From the NCBI GenBank assembly GCA_028554755.1, contig JAPTOF010000014.1, positions 5,704,001 through 5,768,000 of the forward strand: 64,000 nucleotides of DNA. Reading direction: 5' to 3'. The notes beneath the pieces are model-generated. The model saw only the letters and a program-made list of their open reading frames with translations. It made no database searches and was not told where the DNA came from. Source of the stretch: Cordia subcordata (taxonomy: Eukaryota > Streptophyta > Magnoliopsida > Boraginales > Cordiaceae). The first letter of the stretch is position 1, and every line of letters begins with the position of its first letter. The translations under genes and the position numbers were made by a program. This document shows positions 20,751-31,592 of this stretch, piece by piece.

Positions 20751-21160
20751 AGCGACCGATCACATTCGGTAGCTAATTTAGCGACCGAAAATGAAGTGGT
20801 CGGTAATTTAGCGACCGACATAGTTTCGGTCGCTAAATCTTAGCGACCGAAAATGACGTGGTCGCTAATTTAGCGACCGAATGTAACTCGGTCGCTAAAT
20901 TAGCGACTGAAAATGAAGTGGTCGGTAATTTAGCGACCGACATAGTTTCGGTCGCTAAATCTTAGCGACCGAAAATGACGTGGTCGCTAATTTAGCGACG
21001 GAATGTAAGTCGGTCGCCAATTTAGCGACCGATATAACTATCCGTCGCTAAAAAGGTCAAAAATTTTATTTAGCGACTAAAATTTGTTCGGTCGGTAAAT
21101 ATATAAATTAGTGACCGATATCGAGCGGTCGCTAATTTTCAGTCGCTAAAAGCCAATTTT
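20750..21160. repeat. CACTA right subterminal array with a 122-bp tandem duplication
   Basis: More than fifteen AGCGACCG/CGGTCGCTAA motifs in alternating orientation. Within it a unit of about 122 bp, starting ATGAAGTGGTCGGTAATTTA, occurs at 20791 and again at 20913 with very few differences, then decays. The right array is longer than the left one (about 410 versus 230 bp). Confidence 0.8.
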
Positions 21161-21565
21161 CTAGTAGTGAAAATCCTTTAAAATGCTAATTTAAAACGTC
21201 CCTTAAACTTGCTCCTAAAAATCTACTCCAAATTCTTGCTGTATCATTTCATGTGTTGCTCGTGAAATTTCTACACAACTATGACCCTATCATGGAGTTC
21301 TCTGTTTGCTTTTCATGAGCTACTCATTAAAATTTTTTGATTCCAGAGATTGGCCATCTCTGTTTTGCTCATCCTCTATTAAGCACCCCGAAATCATTCC
21401 AAAACACATGAAACTCATCTAAATTAATAGAAAATCATGCCCAACCACAAATCATGCAAAATTAAGCATCAATACAATGAAATCACCCAACTTTAACAAG
21501 AAAACAAATAACCAGACGCTAAAAGGACCACTAAAATACCTGTAAAAGTGTTGTAAATCAGCTAA

Positions 21566-22384
21566 TATTTTAACCTACTACATAGAAGAGGAGACTTTTC
21601 TAAAAACCTCTCAATAATAATAGTATTATTAATAGACTACTAAACTTAGAACCTATGGTCTACGTGACACTTGCAAGGGTAGAGCTAGAAATACGGTGTT
21701 AAGGATCAAGATTCAAATAACAACGTAGTAAACATTTTAAATATAAACAAGTGTAAAGTTCACATTATTTTTGTAAAATCATTGATAAGACTTTATTAAA
21801 CGAAAACAATATAAAATTATATAAAAGTAAAATTATTTGATTTAGTCATTGAAGTTGGGCTAGTCTTTACTTTGTTAAAACAAAATTAATCAATTATTTT
21901 ATTACCAAGAACATTTTAAGTAATTTCTTTTTTGATATAGATAATTAAGCTGTCTTTGAAAAAAAAAGTTATAAGTTAATAGAATAGAAGCCTTGTTTTT
22001 TGATAACTTTTTTAGGAGAGAAACCATGTCCTATGTTTATTGTTAAGACGCAAAAAGTTAATACCAACTATATCAATTTATAAATAAAGGATAAGTTTTT
22101 TATTTTCCGATTTGTACCAATCTTGTGCATAGAATTACTATGCTAAATAAAATTTTTATATTAGGATTATTAGGCATATCAAATAGCTTAAACAGACCAT
22201 GATAGAGAATTGGAGATAGCAGACATATGCTACAGAATATACTAGAGAATATGAATAAATAGGAATACAATACTAATTTACTAAAGAAAGCCTTTTAAGT
22301 AGAAAACGAAAGATGATAACAAAAGTATTTCATAAACTCACGTAAAAAATGATTGAGTGAATTAATAAAGATACATACGAGTCA
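21566..22384. other. intergenic, no gene seen
   Basis: AT-rich, no coding or element signal that I can support. Confidence 0.5.
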
Positions 22385-22391
22385 TGGTTGG

Positions 22392-22800
22392 TATCAGGGG
22401 TGAGCACAATTTAGTTAGTATTCAAAATGCTTCGGCTGAGTTATATTTTGTTCTTTTTTTAATTGGTTTCAATTTCTCAAAGTTGGGTAATTTAGCTTTC
22501 AATTTCAGATTAATTATGGAATATAACTTACATCATTTGATATTTTAAAAATACTTTTACCCTTCAACATGTTTTATTTTGATTATTTGAAATTCAATTT
22601 GAAAATGGCCATTAAAGTCAATTGAAAATAAAAATAATATGTGTTATTTCTGTTATTTTAGATAGTATCTAAAATTGAACTAAAAGAACTATTTGATAAA
22701 ATCGATAATTGAAGTAGTTTAGTTTAATTTCAGCTAAAACTTCTTCTGGAATCAATTACTCCATAAATTTGTATCTTGTCCAATTTAGTTCGATTGTAAC
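22392..22800. mobile_element. possible hAT-like MITE or remnant
   Basis: Starts with GGGGTGAGCACAATTTAGTT, a common terminus of plant hAT-like MITEs. The right end contains CCAATTTAGTTCGATTGTAAC, whose complement is weakly similar to the left end (ACTAAATTGG). The interior is AT-rich and non-coding. TIR pairing is weak. Confidence 0.3.
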
Positions 22801-23856
22801 AAAATTATCACCTACTAGTTAAAAGTAATGATATTGACATTATAAGCCTATTTTTTAACTTTTCTAAGTTTAAGGTTACTCTAAATATTTTAACTTATTG
22901 GACCAAAAGCAAAAAAAAATAAAAGTTAGATCAAGGTTGGTATGTATACGGATTAAAAAATTTCTCAATCAACTTAAAGTCTTGTACAGTAATTTTATCA
23001 AAAAAGAATATAAATTAAAATTTTTTGGAGTCTACTGGCCCGGATTCCCTAGTCACCGCTTGCCCTTTGATGAACACTTGGGACATTCAATGACATCCTA
23101 TAAATTCAAGTTTAAGTTTCAATATAGACGCTATATTTGAACCTCTAAATACCAATGATATTCTCCCTCTTAATTTGAATGGTATGTTATATATACACTT
23201 CCCTTTGTCTTCATAATTATAGCACCATAGCGGCTTAATTCTGCTGCCTGTCATACTTCTGTTGTTCATCAAACTTGACAAGTTAACCTAAAATTCAGCG
23301 AAGTACAACAGTAATCAATCTAAAGAACACAACATATTGTCCTTTAAAAGATGATTTGGAGTAAACACTTAAATTCAATATAAATGGTACAATTTAATAT
23401 ATACGTTATATATAAAATTAATAAGTGCATCTGTTGATGTGAAATAGCCAATATAATTCATTGATAAATATGCCTATTTGCTGATATAGGTTCAATAACT
23501 TTAATAACAAGTTAGAAGCATAATCATTGATAAGATTTTTGTTAATTAACCCGTCAAGCTCAACCCGTATAGGATACAAGGAAGTCTTCTTGCAAAAAGA
23601 GAACAAAGATGAGGTTGGAAAGCACTTGACAGCAGTGTGGTGCCAGCCAAAGAATTTCTAACGCTCAAGTCAACATCTTAGAAGGTGAAGGTTTTAGGCG
23701 AATATTTAAAAGTGTAAGGGGAGTTTCCATGGGCACTTGACTCGTCATACACTGATTTCCTGATATAGGTTGAATAACTTTAATAGAGTCAAAATCTTAA
23801 TCATAAACCAAACTTCAGTGCTTCTTAACTTCAAGATTTTTTAATAACTAAATTAT
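22801..23856. other. intergenic with dispersed-repeat fragment
   Basis: No gene. The stretch at about 23345-23400 (AAGATGATTTGGAGTAAACAC, TTAAATTCAATATAAATGGTA in part) resembles 38665-38722, so both belong to one dispersed repeat. Confidence 0.45.
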
Positions 23857-24296
23857 TGAATTACCACTTCATCTAAAAGTTTAAATTTGTAGAAAAGATA
23901 TTGATTTATTTATTTATTATATTTAACACACCTTCTCACATGCAATGTAACTTGCATGACATTTTAATATTTTTAAATGGATTGTGGTGAGTTTCGAACT
24001 TGAGACTGTTTGATTTCTAGACTCAGATACCACGTGAAGAATCGTTAAAGTTCCATTATAAAGACCAATTAGTTAAAGTGGCTTACGACCTTTATATCGT
24101 AATCTTGAATCTTGAGATTTTCTAATGTAGAACTCTTTATATGACCTATAACAACTCCTCCCACGTGTTACCCGGAATAGTACCTACACCACTTTCCAAC
24201 GTGGGACTTTTTATATATTGTAACACACCCCCCTCACATGTGAATAGTGGCTGCACCACTTGACTAATTCGAGTGGACTTTTTATATATTGTAACC
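23857..24296 (-). repeat. TRIM-like 3' LTR
   Basis: Pairs with 28705-29159. Contains two or three sub-repeats ending CTTTTTATATATTGTAAC preceded by CACCACTT, so the LTR itself has an internal tandem structure. Confidence 0.78.
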
Positions 24297-24391
24297 CCTC
24301 CCTCACGTATGACCCACAATATTGCCTGTTGCACTTGACTGATTCGAGGGTCGTGTAAACCACTTTAGTGTGATAAATCCCCACGATCCTT

Positions 24392-24800
24392 TGTTGGACC
24401 TAATGTGTTATTACCATTTCCAAGATTAGAACCAGATTTTGATTTCAATCCATAATCTATATATGGTAGCAGAAAATAGCATAATCACATGTTGTACACA
24501 TAAGAACCAATGCAAAATATGCAAATATAAACAAGAACGGGTGTAGATTTTGTTACTCTTGATGCGTGATTAAAAGAAATATGGCCGCTTTGCATCAAAT
24601 CTTCCTTGAGGTAGCCGGCATGTGATTTTCACCACTATGACTACTCTTCTAGCTCTAGGATACTTAGCTATGTAATAGGCAAGCCAAAATAAAGGCTAAA
24701 TTGGGGAAGATGATACTAGTGTGTGTTCTTGGTGCAAGTGTGTGAAAATTATTGCACACACACCAAGAAATAAAAATATCAAAAAGGCTCATCTTGGGTC
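24392..24800 (-). repeat. truncated 3' LTR of the nested Copia
   Basis: Matches 26760-27175 almost base for base in stretches (CTAGCTCTAGGATACTTAGC). It fuses at about 24795 to gag coding sequence, so a deletion joined gag to the LTR. Confidence 0.82.
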
Positions 24801-25075
24801 ATAAGAGACAGTGAAGTCACGATCTCTCTAGCAGTAGCCATGTTTTGATGCTTGTTCTGCAGAACATCCGACATAGAGGCCAACATATAGAACTTGGTCA
24901 TACTTTTGGCCTTATGCCATTTCTGCTCAGTATTACGCACAGCATCAGAAGAGTTTGCCCTTACTACAAGGCGAGTAGTCAAGAGATACTTATACTCCTC
25001 GACGATGAGTACTATGTCCAGATTCCTTTTCCAATCCACAAAATTCTGACCGGTAAGCTAATGCTTCCTCAGAAT
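24795..25075 (-). pseudogene. Copia gag N-terminal fragment
   Basis: Minus reading: LTGQNFVDWKRNLDIVL, then WHKAKSMTKFYMLASMSDVL and HQNMATAREIVTSL. This matches the start of plant Copia gag (L.G.NY.dWkrnl.iVL ... a..yilasl...l......ta.ei...L), the DUF4219/UBN2 region. An in-frame stop precedes LTGQNF and the frame ends in LTR sequence (TQDEPF). Confidence 0.82.
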
Positions 25076-25199
25076 TATAGCTAGTGGACTGAAAGAAGTC
25101 ATACTGAATATTGAACAATAGATCATAATCAATAACTGAGCATCATAAACTGGATACACATGTAATATGTATGTAACAACGGAAAAACAACATACATCG

Positions 25200-25720
25200 T
25201 ACTTTCTACATCATTTACCATTTTGCAATTTAACCTTCGAACTACAGTGATGTAATAGCATCTCAACCCTATCATACGAACTCCATTGATTGGATGGCCA
25301 AACTATGAATAGTTGAGTTAGGTGTAGCCCATTTGGATAAGATTTATCTAGATCGACACTATTTAACAAAATCCAATCACTGTTTGTTTGACCTCTCAAA
25401 TCTCCTAAGGGCTTCCATTGATAGGGTGGCTGAACCCATGATTTGAGTTTGAGTGTAAGTAACCACTTCCTTAGCGTCTTATTCCCCGTCATGTATTTAG
25501 ACTTAAGCCCTCTGATAGGGTAGTGACCCTCATCTCCATGCTATAAAAAAGTCAATGATGACGAACTCCATCAATGGGATGGCCGAACGTTACCAATGTC
25601 CTTATGAATATAGACGTTAAGTCCACCTCGTCAAATCTGGGTACTTGTGACACCCTCTAATGGGAAGGTCAATGCCACTTACCTTTGACATGAACTAGGT
25701 GTAGAAGGTTGTAGGGTTTT
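25200..25720. repeat. reiterated 'CCAT.GAT.GGATGGCC' motif in the Copia leader
   Basis: Five degenerate copies of a phrase of the type CCATTGATTGGATGGCC occur at about 25284, 25418, 25509, 25567 and 25656. They are spaced unevenly by 58-134 bp and embedded in low-complexity text. This is a decayed minisatellite in the untranslated leader between PBS and gag by element polarity. Confidence 0.55.
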
Positions 25721-26746
25721 CCATTCCTCTTTTCCACTTAATATTTTAACTTTGAGGGTTCTTTTTATCCTTCATTTATCTCAGTATTCCTTTTTAGACC
25801 TTAACACCCTTAGGAATCTCTGCATTTTACCTTGTGTTACTAAAACACATTTAATACCATAAATGGATTGGACCTATTTCCGAATTAGAATCTATAGATA
25901 GGCATGCTTTGAGTTGTCTTGATAAGTCCATTAATTAATTAGCACGGGAAAACAAGTAAATAGCCAATTACATGCATTGCTTTTTGGGGTCTCTAATTAC
26001 CAAAATAATTGGTCTAACTAATCTCGAGAGACTTATCAAACTCAAGCCAAAACAAGATCCAAGGGTGGACATATTACAACGTGATAAATCACAATAAACG
26101 TATATACGATCAAACATGTATATAAATATTGAAACATAAACATCCATAGCATAATTAAATTGTCCCTAATTGATGGCTCCCTATAAATAAGCCTTAGGCA
26201 CAAAGCCCAAAGCAATCAGAATGCCAAAATGCTTCAAACTACTGCATTCTGCCTTTGCTGGTCAACTGATACCTCTTACCGATCGACTAGCTAGGTCGAT
26301 CGATACTTCCAGAGAGCTTTTGGTCTTGTCGGTCGAGTCTAGGGCTTCCGCCGATCTACTGGCTCCTCTAGAACACCCAAAACAACGAACTGTGTAGCTT
26401 TTTGGCTCCAAATCATTACATTACAAGGATTACATAGAAAATCAACATACACAAGCTCTATCTATGATAAAAAAAACATAAATGTTGGCCACAAAATACA
26501 AGCTATTTTCCCATTCCTATGCTTCTCTCAAATTGAAGCTATAATAGCTTTCTATGTAAAAAAATAAATCTATACATTCGAACCATCAATTAGGACCAAT
26601 ATAACACACAAGCTGTAAACACAAAGGTTAGCCCATAACAAATACACCGTAGAAAAACATAAATCTTGCCACCCACAAGATTATTACACATTCCATTGGT
26701 TTGTTATGCAATCTAAGGTTATTACTATATGTATAAATGAATCTAT
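25720..26746 (-). other. Copia 5' untranslated internal region
   Basis: Lies between gag (left) and PBS (right). It contains a GC-richer patch near 26270-26400 with palindromic CGATCGACTAGCTAGGTCGA. No ORF of family type. Confidence 0.5.
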
Positions 26747-26756
26747 GCTCGATACC
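26747..26756 (-). promoter_or_regulatory. primer binding site of the nested Copia
   Basis: Minus-strand GGTATCGAGC, three bases inside the LTR end (CTAACA). A variant of the tRNA-Met type GGTATCAGAGC. Confidence 0.65.
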
Positions 26757-26759
26757 CCT

Positions 26760-28498
26760 TGTTAGATCTAATATGCTATTACCATATTCAAGATTAGGTA
26801 CCTGATTTTGATTTTAAACCATAATCTATACTTGGTAGTAGAAAATAGCATAATTACATGTTATACACATAAGAATCAACGCAAAATACACAAATATAAA
26901 CAAGAACAGGCATAGATTTCGTTACCCTTGATGCGTGGTTCAAAAAACATGGTCTTTTCACGTCAAATGTTCCTAGAGATAGCCACCTTGTGGTTTCCTC
27001 CACCATGATCACTCTTCTAGCTCTAGGATACTTAGCTATGTAGTGGGAAAGCTAAAATAAAGGCTAAATTGAAGAAGATGATATCAGTGTGTGTTCTTGG
27101 TATAAGTATGTGAAAATTACTGCACATACACCAAGAAATAAAAATTTCAAAGAGATTCATCTTGGGTCATGCTTATCATGTACTATTTATAGTACTAAGC
27201 TTACCCTAAAAGGATAAGATCTAGGGTATACAGAAATTTCCTCATTACCCTTCATTAAACTTCTAGAAAAGGAATACTCCCTTGGAATAAAAGGACACCC
27301 AAATATTTCATGTCACACACAAAATATCTCCTATGTGGTCTCTACTTATCTAATTAAGATATCTATTAGTTTTATTAAGAAGACTCAAATAATAAATCCT
27401 TTTTAACTTCTAAAGTCATATCTTAATTAACCAACTCACATAATAAATTCCTCAATTTTGTATTCGATAGAGAAGTGGCTACTGGAGGAACCAAAAGACA
27501 TAATTACCCTTGGCTCCCAAAATGATCAAAATGTCCTTGCCACCACTTTGGCGACATCGTGGCCACTTTGACTCCAGTCTACTCTACCAAAAGACCAAAA
27601 GTCGCACTCCAAGAATAATTACTGGCTAAATAGGAGCTTGTTACATATAGTAACCTCTGTCTTTAACCAGTTAAGCGAAATGACCAAAATACCCCTCTAT
27701 GTATACCTGTAGTCAAGGACAGTCAAAGGGCACCATCACCTCCAAGACTACATTTGGAATGTTGGAATTTCTTGTCTAATGATTGATCACCACCTGGTCA
27801 TGGATCTCTTGACCTAGGGAGGGACCTACAAGCCAAATGACTGATGTATCCCTGAAGGATAATATCACTAGATCTAGATTTATGATTACCAATAAGACAA
27901 ATCCAAAGGGCCACATAGACTTTATTGTTGCATACGCATGTCTTGATTGATTAGAACACAACACCCAATGTATGAGGCAGACAATCTTATCATTCAAGAC
28001 CTCTCTTCATAGTACATCAAAGTGTTGCACCCTAACTTCACCAATTCATCCACGCATGCTCAAGATTAAAAACATCAGTCACTCGAAAGCAATGAGTATC
28101 TTGTCCTATATAATGATGATACAGTACCAGGAGACATACTCATAGTGGTTCTATTTAATACGTGACACACGTATTAGGAGCAAAGTCTAGAAAGATCCTT
28201 TAATAACCTAGGTAGATCACCCCTATTGGGAGACTTGCCCCTTATACCCTTATCTTAATAGAGTGCCCAACACTACCATCTGGCTATAGACTTCTTTATG
28301 ATACATTCAAAACTTAACTTGGACCTATTATATATCCAGCCTCATTACACATCCAAGTCATTAGACTATATCATTAGACCTTTGCAATGTATCACGCATA
28401 TATACCAAAGATAATATATGTAAGAAATGCTCATAAATGATCAACTATCTAGTTCAATATCTGCGTACAAGTATTATTTAGGGCATACAATCACCACA
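26760..28498 (-). repeat. 5' LTR of the nested Copia (1.74 kb)
   Basis: Bounded by the PBS on the inner side and the TCCTT duplication outside. Starts TGTGGTGATTGTATGCCC in minus orientation. Non-coding. Confidence 0.82.
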
Positions 28499-28503
28499 TC
28501 CTT

Positions 28504-28704
28504 GGATGAAACTTAGACTGATTTAAGGGTCGTGTGGCCCAAAATAAGGATGGACCACCACGACCCAAACTGGATTCAACTCAGCTACTTGCAGGAATGG
28601 ACCACCACATGAATGAATGTTCACAATGAATGAGTTAAGCAGATCATACGTGGACATATGCACAACATAAAAACTGGACCAAAAGCCCAGCTCTGATACC
28701 ATAT
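28504..28704 (-). other. TRIM interior with primer binding site
   Basis: About 200 bp of the TRIM interior right of the nested Copia. It contains the PBS TATGGTATCAGAGCTGGG at 28686-28703 (minus). The other ~95 bp are at 24297-24391. No coding sequence. Confidence 0.7.
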
Positions 28705-29159
28705 TGAGTAACCACATCACCTAAAAGCTGAAGTTTGTAAAGAGGATATTGATTTATTTATTTATTATATTTAACACGCCCCCTCACGTGCAGTGTAGTT
28801 TGCACGTGGATAATTTAATATTTTTAAATGGGTGGCGGTGATTTTTGAACTTGGGATCATTTGGTTTCTAAGCTCTGATACCATGTGAGGAATCGCTAAG
28901 GTTCTATCATAAAAATTGGTTAATATGAGAAGTGTCCCAAGACCTTTATATGATGATCTTGAATATTGAGATTTTCCAATATAGAACTCTTTATATGTGT
29001 TGTAACACCCTCCTCCCCACGTTGACCCGTAATAATGTTTGTACCACTTTCCGATGTAGGACTTTTTATATGTTATAACAGGGCCCCCCCTAACATGTGA
29101 CTCAGAACAGTGCTTGTACCACTTGATTCATTTGGGAAAACTTTTTATATGTTGTAACA
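28705..29159 (-). repeat. TRIM-like 5' LTR
   Basis: Pairs with 23857-24296. Contains a second GGTATCAGAGC-like phrase (CTCTGATACCATGTG) inside. Two tandem sub-units each end in CTTTTTATATGTTATAACA or CTTTTTATATGTTGTAACA. Confidence 0.78.
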
Positions 29160-29271
29160 TAAACATTTCGTATAGAGAAGGGTCATTACATCATTTTAGT
29201 TGTCGAGAAAAAAGGCCATCTAGAACCCTGATTCATAGAGAGTGTATTACAATGACTAAGGTATATGTCTT

Positions 29272-30556
29272 TGTTGCCTAAATTAGCTAATTACTCATTA
29301 TGATATTGATTTTGGTGATGCAAATTATGATTTTACTAAATAGCATCTTGTGAAGTTTCAAATGAATATCATGAGATAAGTGCTTGGAAAATAGAATAAG
29401 ATGATTAGCTTTGAGCTTGACTACATGGAAGATTCACTTATTAAAATTTAAAGCTCAAGCTTAAAGAAGAAGAAGATGAAAAGTCATAAGGCGGAGGCGA
29501 GGCGTCATAAGGGGTACCAGTTGTCATGCTCCCTTGTGAATAGCCTTAGTTTCACTTTTAATAGCGTAAGCATTTCACCTTTGTTTTGAAAACTTCATAG
29601 ATACTGATTTACAAATTGCAAAAGTTGGTTTGATTACATAAAACGCATAAAATTATTCAAACACATGTCTTGGAATGATTTTTAGCTTCATTGGTCTTTT
29701 AAAACTCATTTCGAGTTGATTTGGTGTTGTGAAAATGAGTTAGAATTGATTTAAATAGTTTTTGGCTTGCTTTGGATTTATTTCTAGCTTCTGGTCTAGC
29801 CAACCCCCTTAGCCGGTCGACCCGCTGAGGCTTCTGGCCTAGGCAGAAAAACAAGGGGTAAGTCCGTCGACTGGCCAAACATGTTGCTGAAATAAATGCA
29901 CTAACCATTTACTACCGTTCAGCCCCAATTTTTCTTCTTTCTTTCACCTACCAAAGCCCCAAATCAAGAAGCTCTCTAATTACACCTTCCAAATATCTAA
30001 ATGCATGAATCCAAGCTTGCAAAATCTTTTGTTATCATTCATTGCTGAAAATCTCTGAGCTATTATTGTGAAATCTTTTGAGCATTCAAGAGTTATATTT
30101 TGTTATATCTACTTTTGAGAAGTTTTAGCTACACCACATATTTTCTTCTTCAATCTTTGTTGTATACACTCTTTGAGCTAGGAAATCTTGTGAGATATAC
30201 ATATTGAGCTTGTAAAGAGTGTAGGGAAATCCTATAGAAAGTATCTCTTGAGTTCTTTGAAATTAGGTTCAAAGAGTTGTAACACTTGATTTGTGCTTCA
30301 CCAAGCTTTAAAAATGCACTATAATGGAGTTGATTGAAGTCCTTAAGGGAGTTCCTTGGGTAAGCAAGGCCGAACCACCTAAAAATCATTTGATATCCTC
30401 TTCCTTATCTCTACTTTACTTTACTTGCCATTATTGATTTAGTAGTGTTTGATATATTGCTTAAGTGAAAGTATGTGGTTTATGTGATAAATTTTTAATT
30501 GCTAAAATTGTCTAATATCTTAATTCACCCTCCCTCTTAAGATATTTGCCCCTACA
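29272..30556 (+). repeat. Copia 5' LTR (1285 bp)
   Basis: Shares long phrases with 35700-36367, for example TTACCGTTCAGCCCCAATTT, TTTTGAGAAGTTTTAGCTAC and AGGGAAATCCTATAGA. It ends CCTACA directly before the PBS at 30557. The left boundary is set by the TG start and near-TSD. Confidence 0.82.
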
Positions 30557-30572
30557 ATTGGTATCCAAAGCT
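30557..30572 (+). promoter_or_regulatory. primer binding site (initiator Met tRNA type)
   Basis: ATTGGTATCCAAAGCT directly after the LTR end; differs by two bases from TGGTATCAGAGC in the core. Confidence 0.8.
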
Positions 30573-30611
30573 ATGCTTCTACCAATAATTTAACGACTAC
30601 TAGAATTATCT

Positions 30612-31592
30612 TTGGCAAATACGAATGGTAGATCTATTAAGCAAGCATTCCCTTTTGATGGAACTAACTATGCCTTTTGGAAAATGAGGATGATGGTTTT
30701 CATTCATTCACATTATTATAGGACTTGGAAGATAATCGAAAATGGACCTACCTTACCCACTAAAATGGAGGGGCATAGGAGAGTTCCTAAACCCGAGAAT
30801 GAATGGGATAAGGACATTAAATTGTTTGAGTTAAATCAAATGGCTTTACGTTATTTGTTCAATGTCACGAATACAACCGAGTTTGCTAGGGTAATGTGGT
30901 GTACTTTGGCTGAGGAACTTCGGGACCAATTAAAAATAACCTATGAGGGGACTAGTCAAGTGAAAGAGTCTAGAATTACTATGCTTGTACATAAATATGA
31001 ATTGTTTAAAATACTTTTTAACGAAAGTGTTAAGCAAATGTTCTCTAAATTCGTCAAAATTACTAATGGATTGAAAGCACTTGGAAAAGACTATTCAAAT
31101 GTAGAAAAAGTGAGGAAGGTGCTAAAAAATTTGCCATCATCATAGCAACCAATGGTGGTGGCCATTAAGAAAGCCAAGGATCTAAACACATTGGAGGTCA
31201 ACGAGCTTATTAAGTCACTCATGACTCATGAGTTAGAGATAAAGGACCATAAAAAAGAATATAGGAAGATGAAGAAGTCCATAACACTTGTTGCATCAAA
31301 ATACACATCAAGCGGAGATAAAGATAATGATGAGGACTTAAGGGATGAGGAGATCGCACTTCTTGCCTGGAACTTCAAAAAATTCATGAGGTTTAGAAAA
31401 ATGAAGAAAGAAGCATCTTCCAACAATACCAATTGGAAGAAGAAGGGAAAAGAAATCAAAGAATTCAAGAGGCCAAAGGAAACAAGAAATGACGAGTTAA
31501 AGTACTTTAATTCCAACAAGTCGGGGCACATAAAAGCAAATTGTCCAAAGCTAGCCAAGAAGAAGGAAGGCAAGGCTGTCAAGGACACTTAG
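30612..31592 (+). pseudogene. Copia gag
   Basis: One frame with a single in-frame TAG at 31143-31145. The N-terminus reads FPFDGTNYAFWKMRM, the DUF4219 block. UBN2-type helices follow (LFELNQMALRYLF, TLAEELRDQLKITYEG, KVLKNLPS). After the stop, LNTLEVNELIKSLMTHELE is typical of SIRE/Tork gag. The zinc knuckle YFNSNKSGHIKANC has lost its first two cysteines (CX2C to YX2S), so RNA binding would be impaired. Confidence 0.88.

Larger units (their letters stand above)
17521..21169. mobile_element. non-autonomous CACTA (En/Spm-like) transposon
   Basis: The left end reads (A)ACTACTAGAAAATTAGC. The right end, reverse-complemented, reads CACTACTAGAAAATTGGC. The left terminal C has become A. Both ends are followed by subterminal arrays of TTAGCGACCG and its complement CGGTCGCTAA, as in plant CACTA elements. 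No transposase (TNP2/transposase_21) frame is readable in the 3.65 kb. The 3-bp TSD is not clean (CCA versus AAA). It lies inside the Athila-like LTR. Confidence 0.82.
14077..21560 (-). mobile_element. Athila-like Ty3/Gypsy retrotransposon, deleted, with nested CACTA
   Basis: LTR sequence at 14077-about 14450 (3' LTR, truncated) matches 16457-about 16830 (inner end of the 5' LTR): both begin TGATGC and share TCCTAGCAAGT and GACCAAAGTTTATGTTGGCA. The 5' LTR extends to about 21560, where minus orientation gives a TGATTTAC start. It is split by a CACTA element (17521-21169), leaving about 1455 bp of LTR. The PBS is the tRNA-Asp type found in Athila/Tat elements. gag and part of protease remain; RT, RNase H, integrase and most of the 3' LTR are deleted. 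Flanks GATAA and GCTAA could be a TSD with one mismatch. Confidence 0.82.
16457..21560 (-). repeat. 5' LTR of the Athila-like element, split by CACTA
   Basis: LTR sequence is 16457-17520 plus 21170-about 21560. In minus orientation it has a promoter-like CCCTATAAAAAGGAGC at about 17353-17368. It ends GGACGCATCA next to the PBS. The outer limit at 21560 is set by a TGATTTAC start and a near-TSD; it is less certain than the inner one. Confidence 0.65.
24392..28498 (-). mobile_element. Copia derivative nested in the TRIM (4.1 kb)
   Basis: TCCTT stands directly before 24392 (24387-24391) and directly after 28498 (28499-28503), a perfect 5-bp TSD. The right LTR (26760-28498, 1739 bp) starts TGTGGTGATTG in minus orientation and ends CTAACA. 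A truncated 3' LTR (24392-about 24800) shares GTTCTTGGT and CTCTTCTAGCTCTAGGATAC. A tRNA-Met-type PBS variant (GGTATCGAGC) follows the 5' LTR. Only a gag fragment remains coding. The middle and pol are deleted, so it is non-autonomous. Confidence 0.85.
23857..29159 (-). mobile_element. TRIM-like miniature LTR element, split by a Copia
   Basis: Direct repeats 23857-24296 (440 bp) and 28705-29159 (455 bp) match throughout, for example GATATTGATTTATTTATTTA, TTTTTAAATGG, CTTTATAT and TCTTGA.TCTTGAGATTTTC. In minus orientation they run from TGTTACAACATATAAAAAG to a CA end. A PBS (TATGGTATCAGAGCTGGG, about 28686-28703) follows the 5' LTR. A purine tract (GTGAGGGAGGG, about 24297-24307) precedes the 3' LTR. 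The interior, without the nested Copia, is only about 300 bp and has no coding sequence. LTRs under 500 bp, PBS, PPT and a tiny interior define TRIMs. No TSD matches. Confidence 0.78.

Noticed and set aside
20750..21160. CRISPR-like regular repeats
   Set aside because: The units are alternately oriented subterminal motifs of a CACTA element in plant DNA; there are no spacers or cas genes.
25284..25680. Tandem array as a CRISPR or satellite
   Set aside because: Spacing is irregular and the phrase is degenerate; it lies inside a retrotransposon leader.
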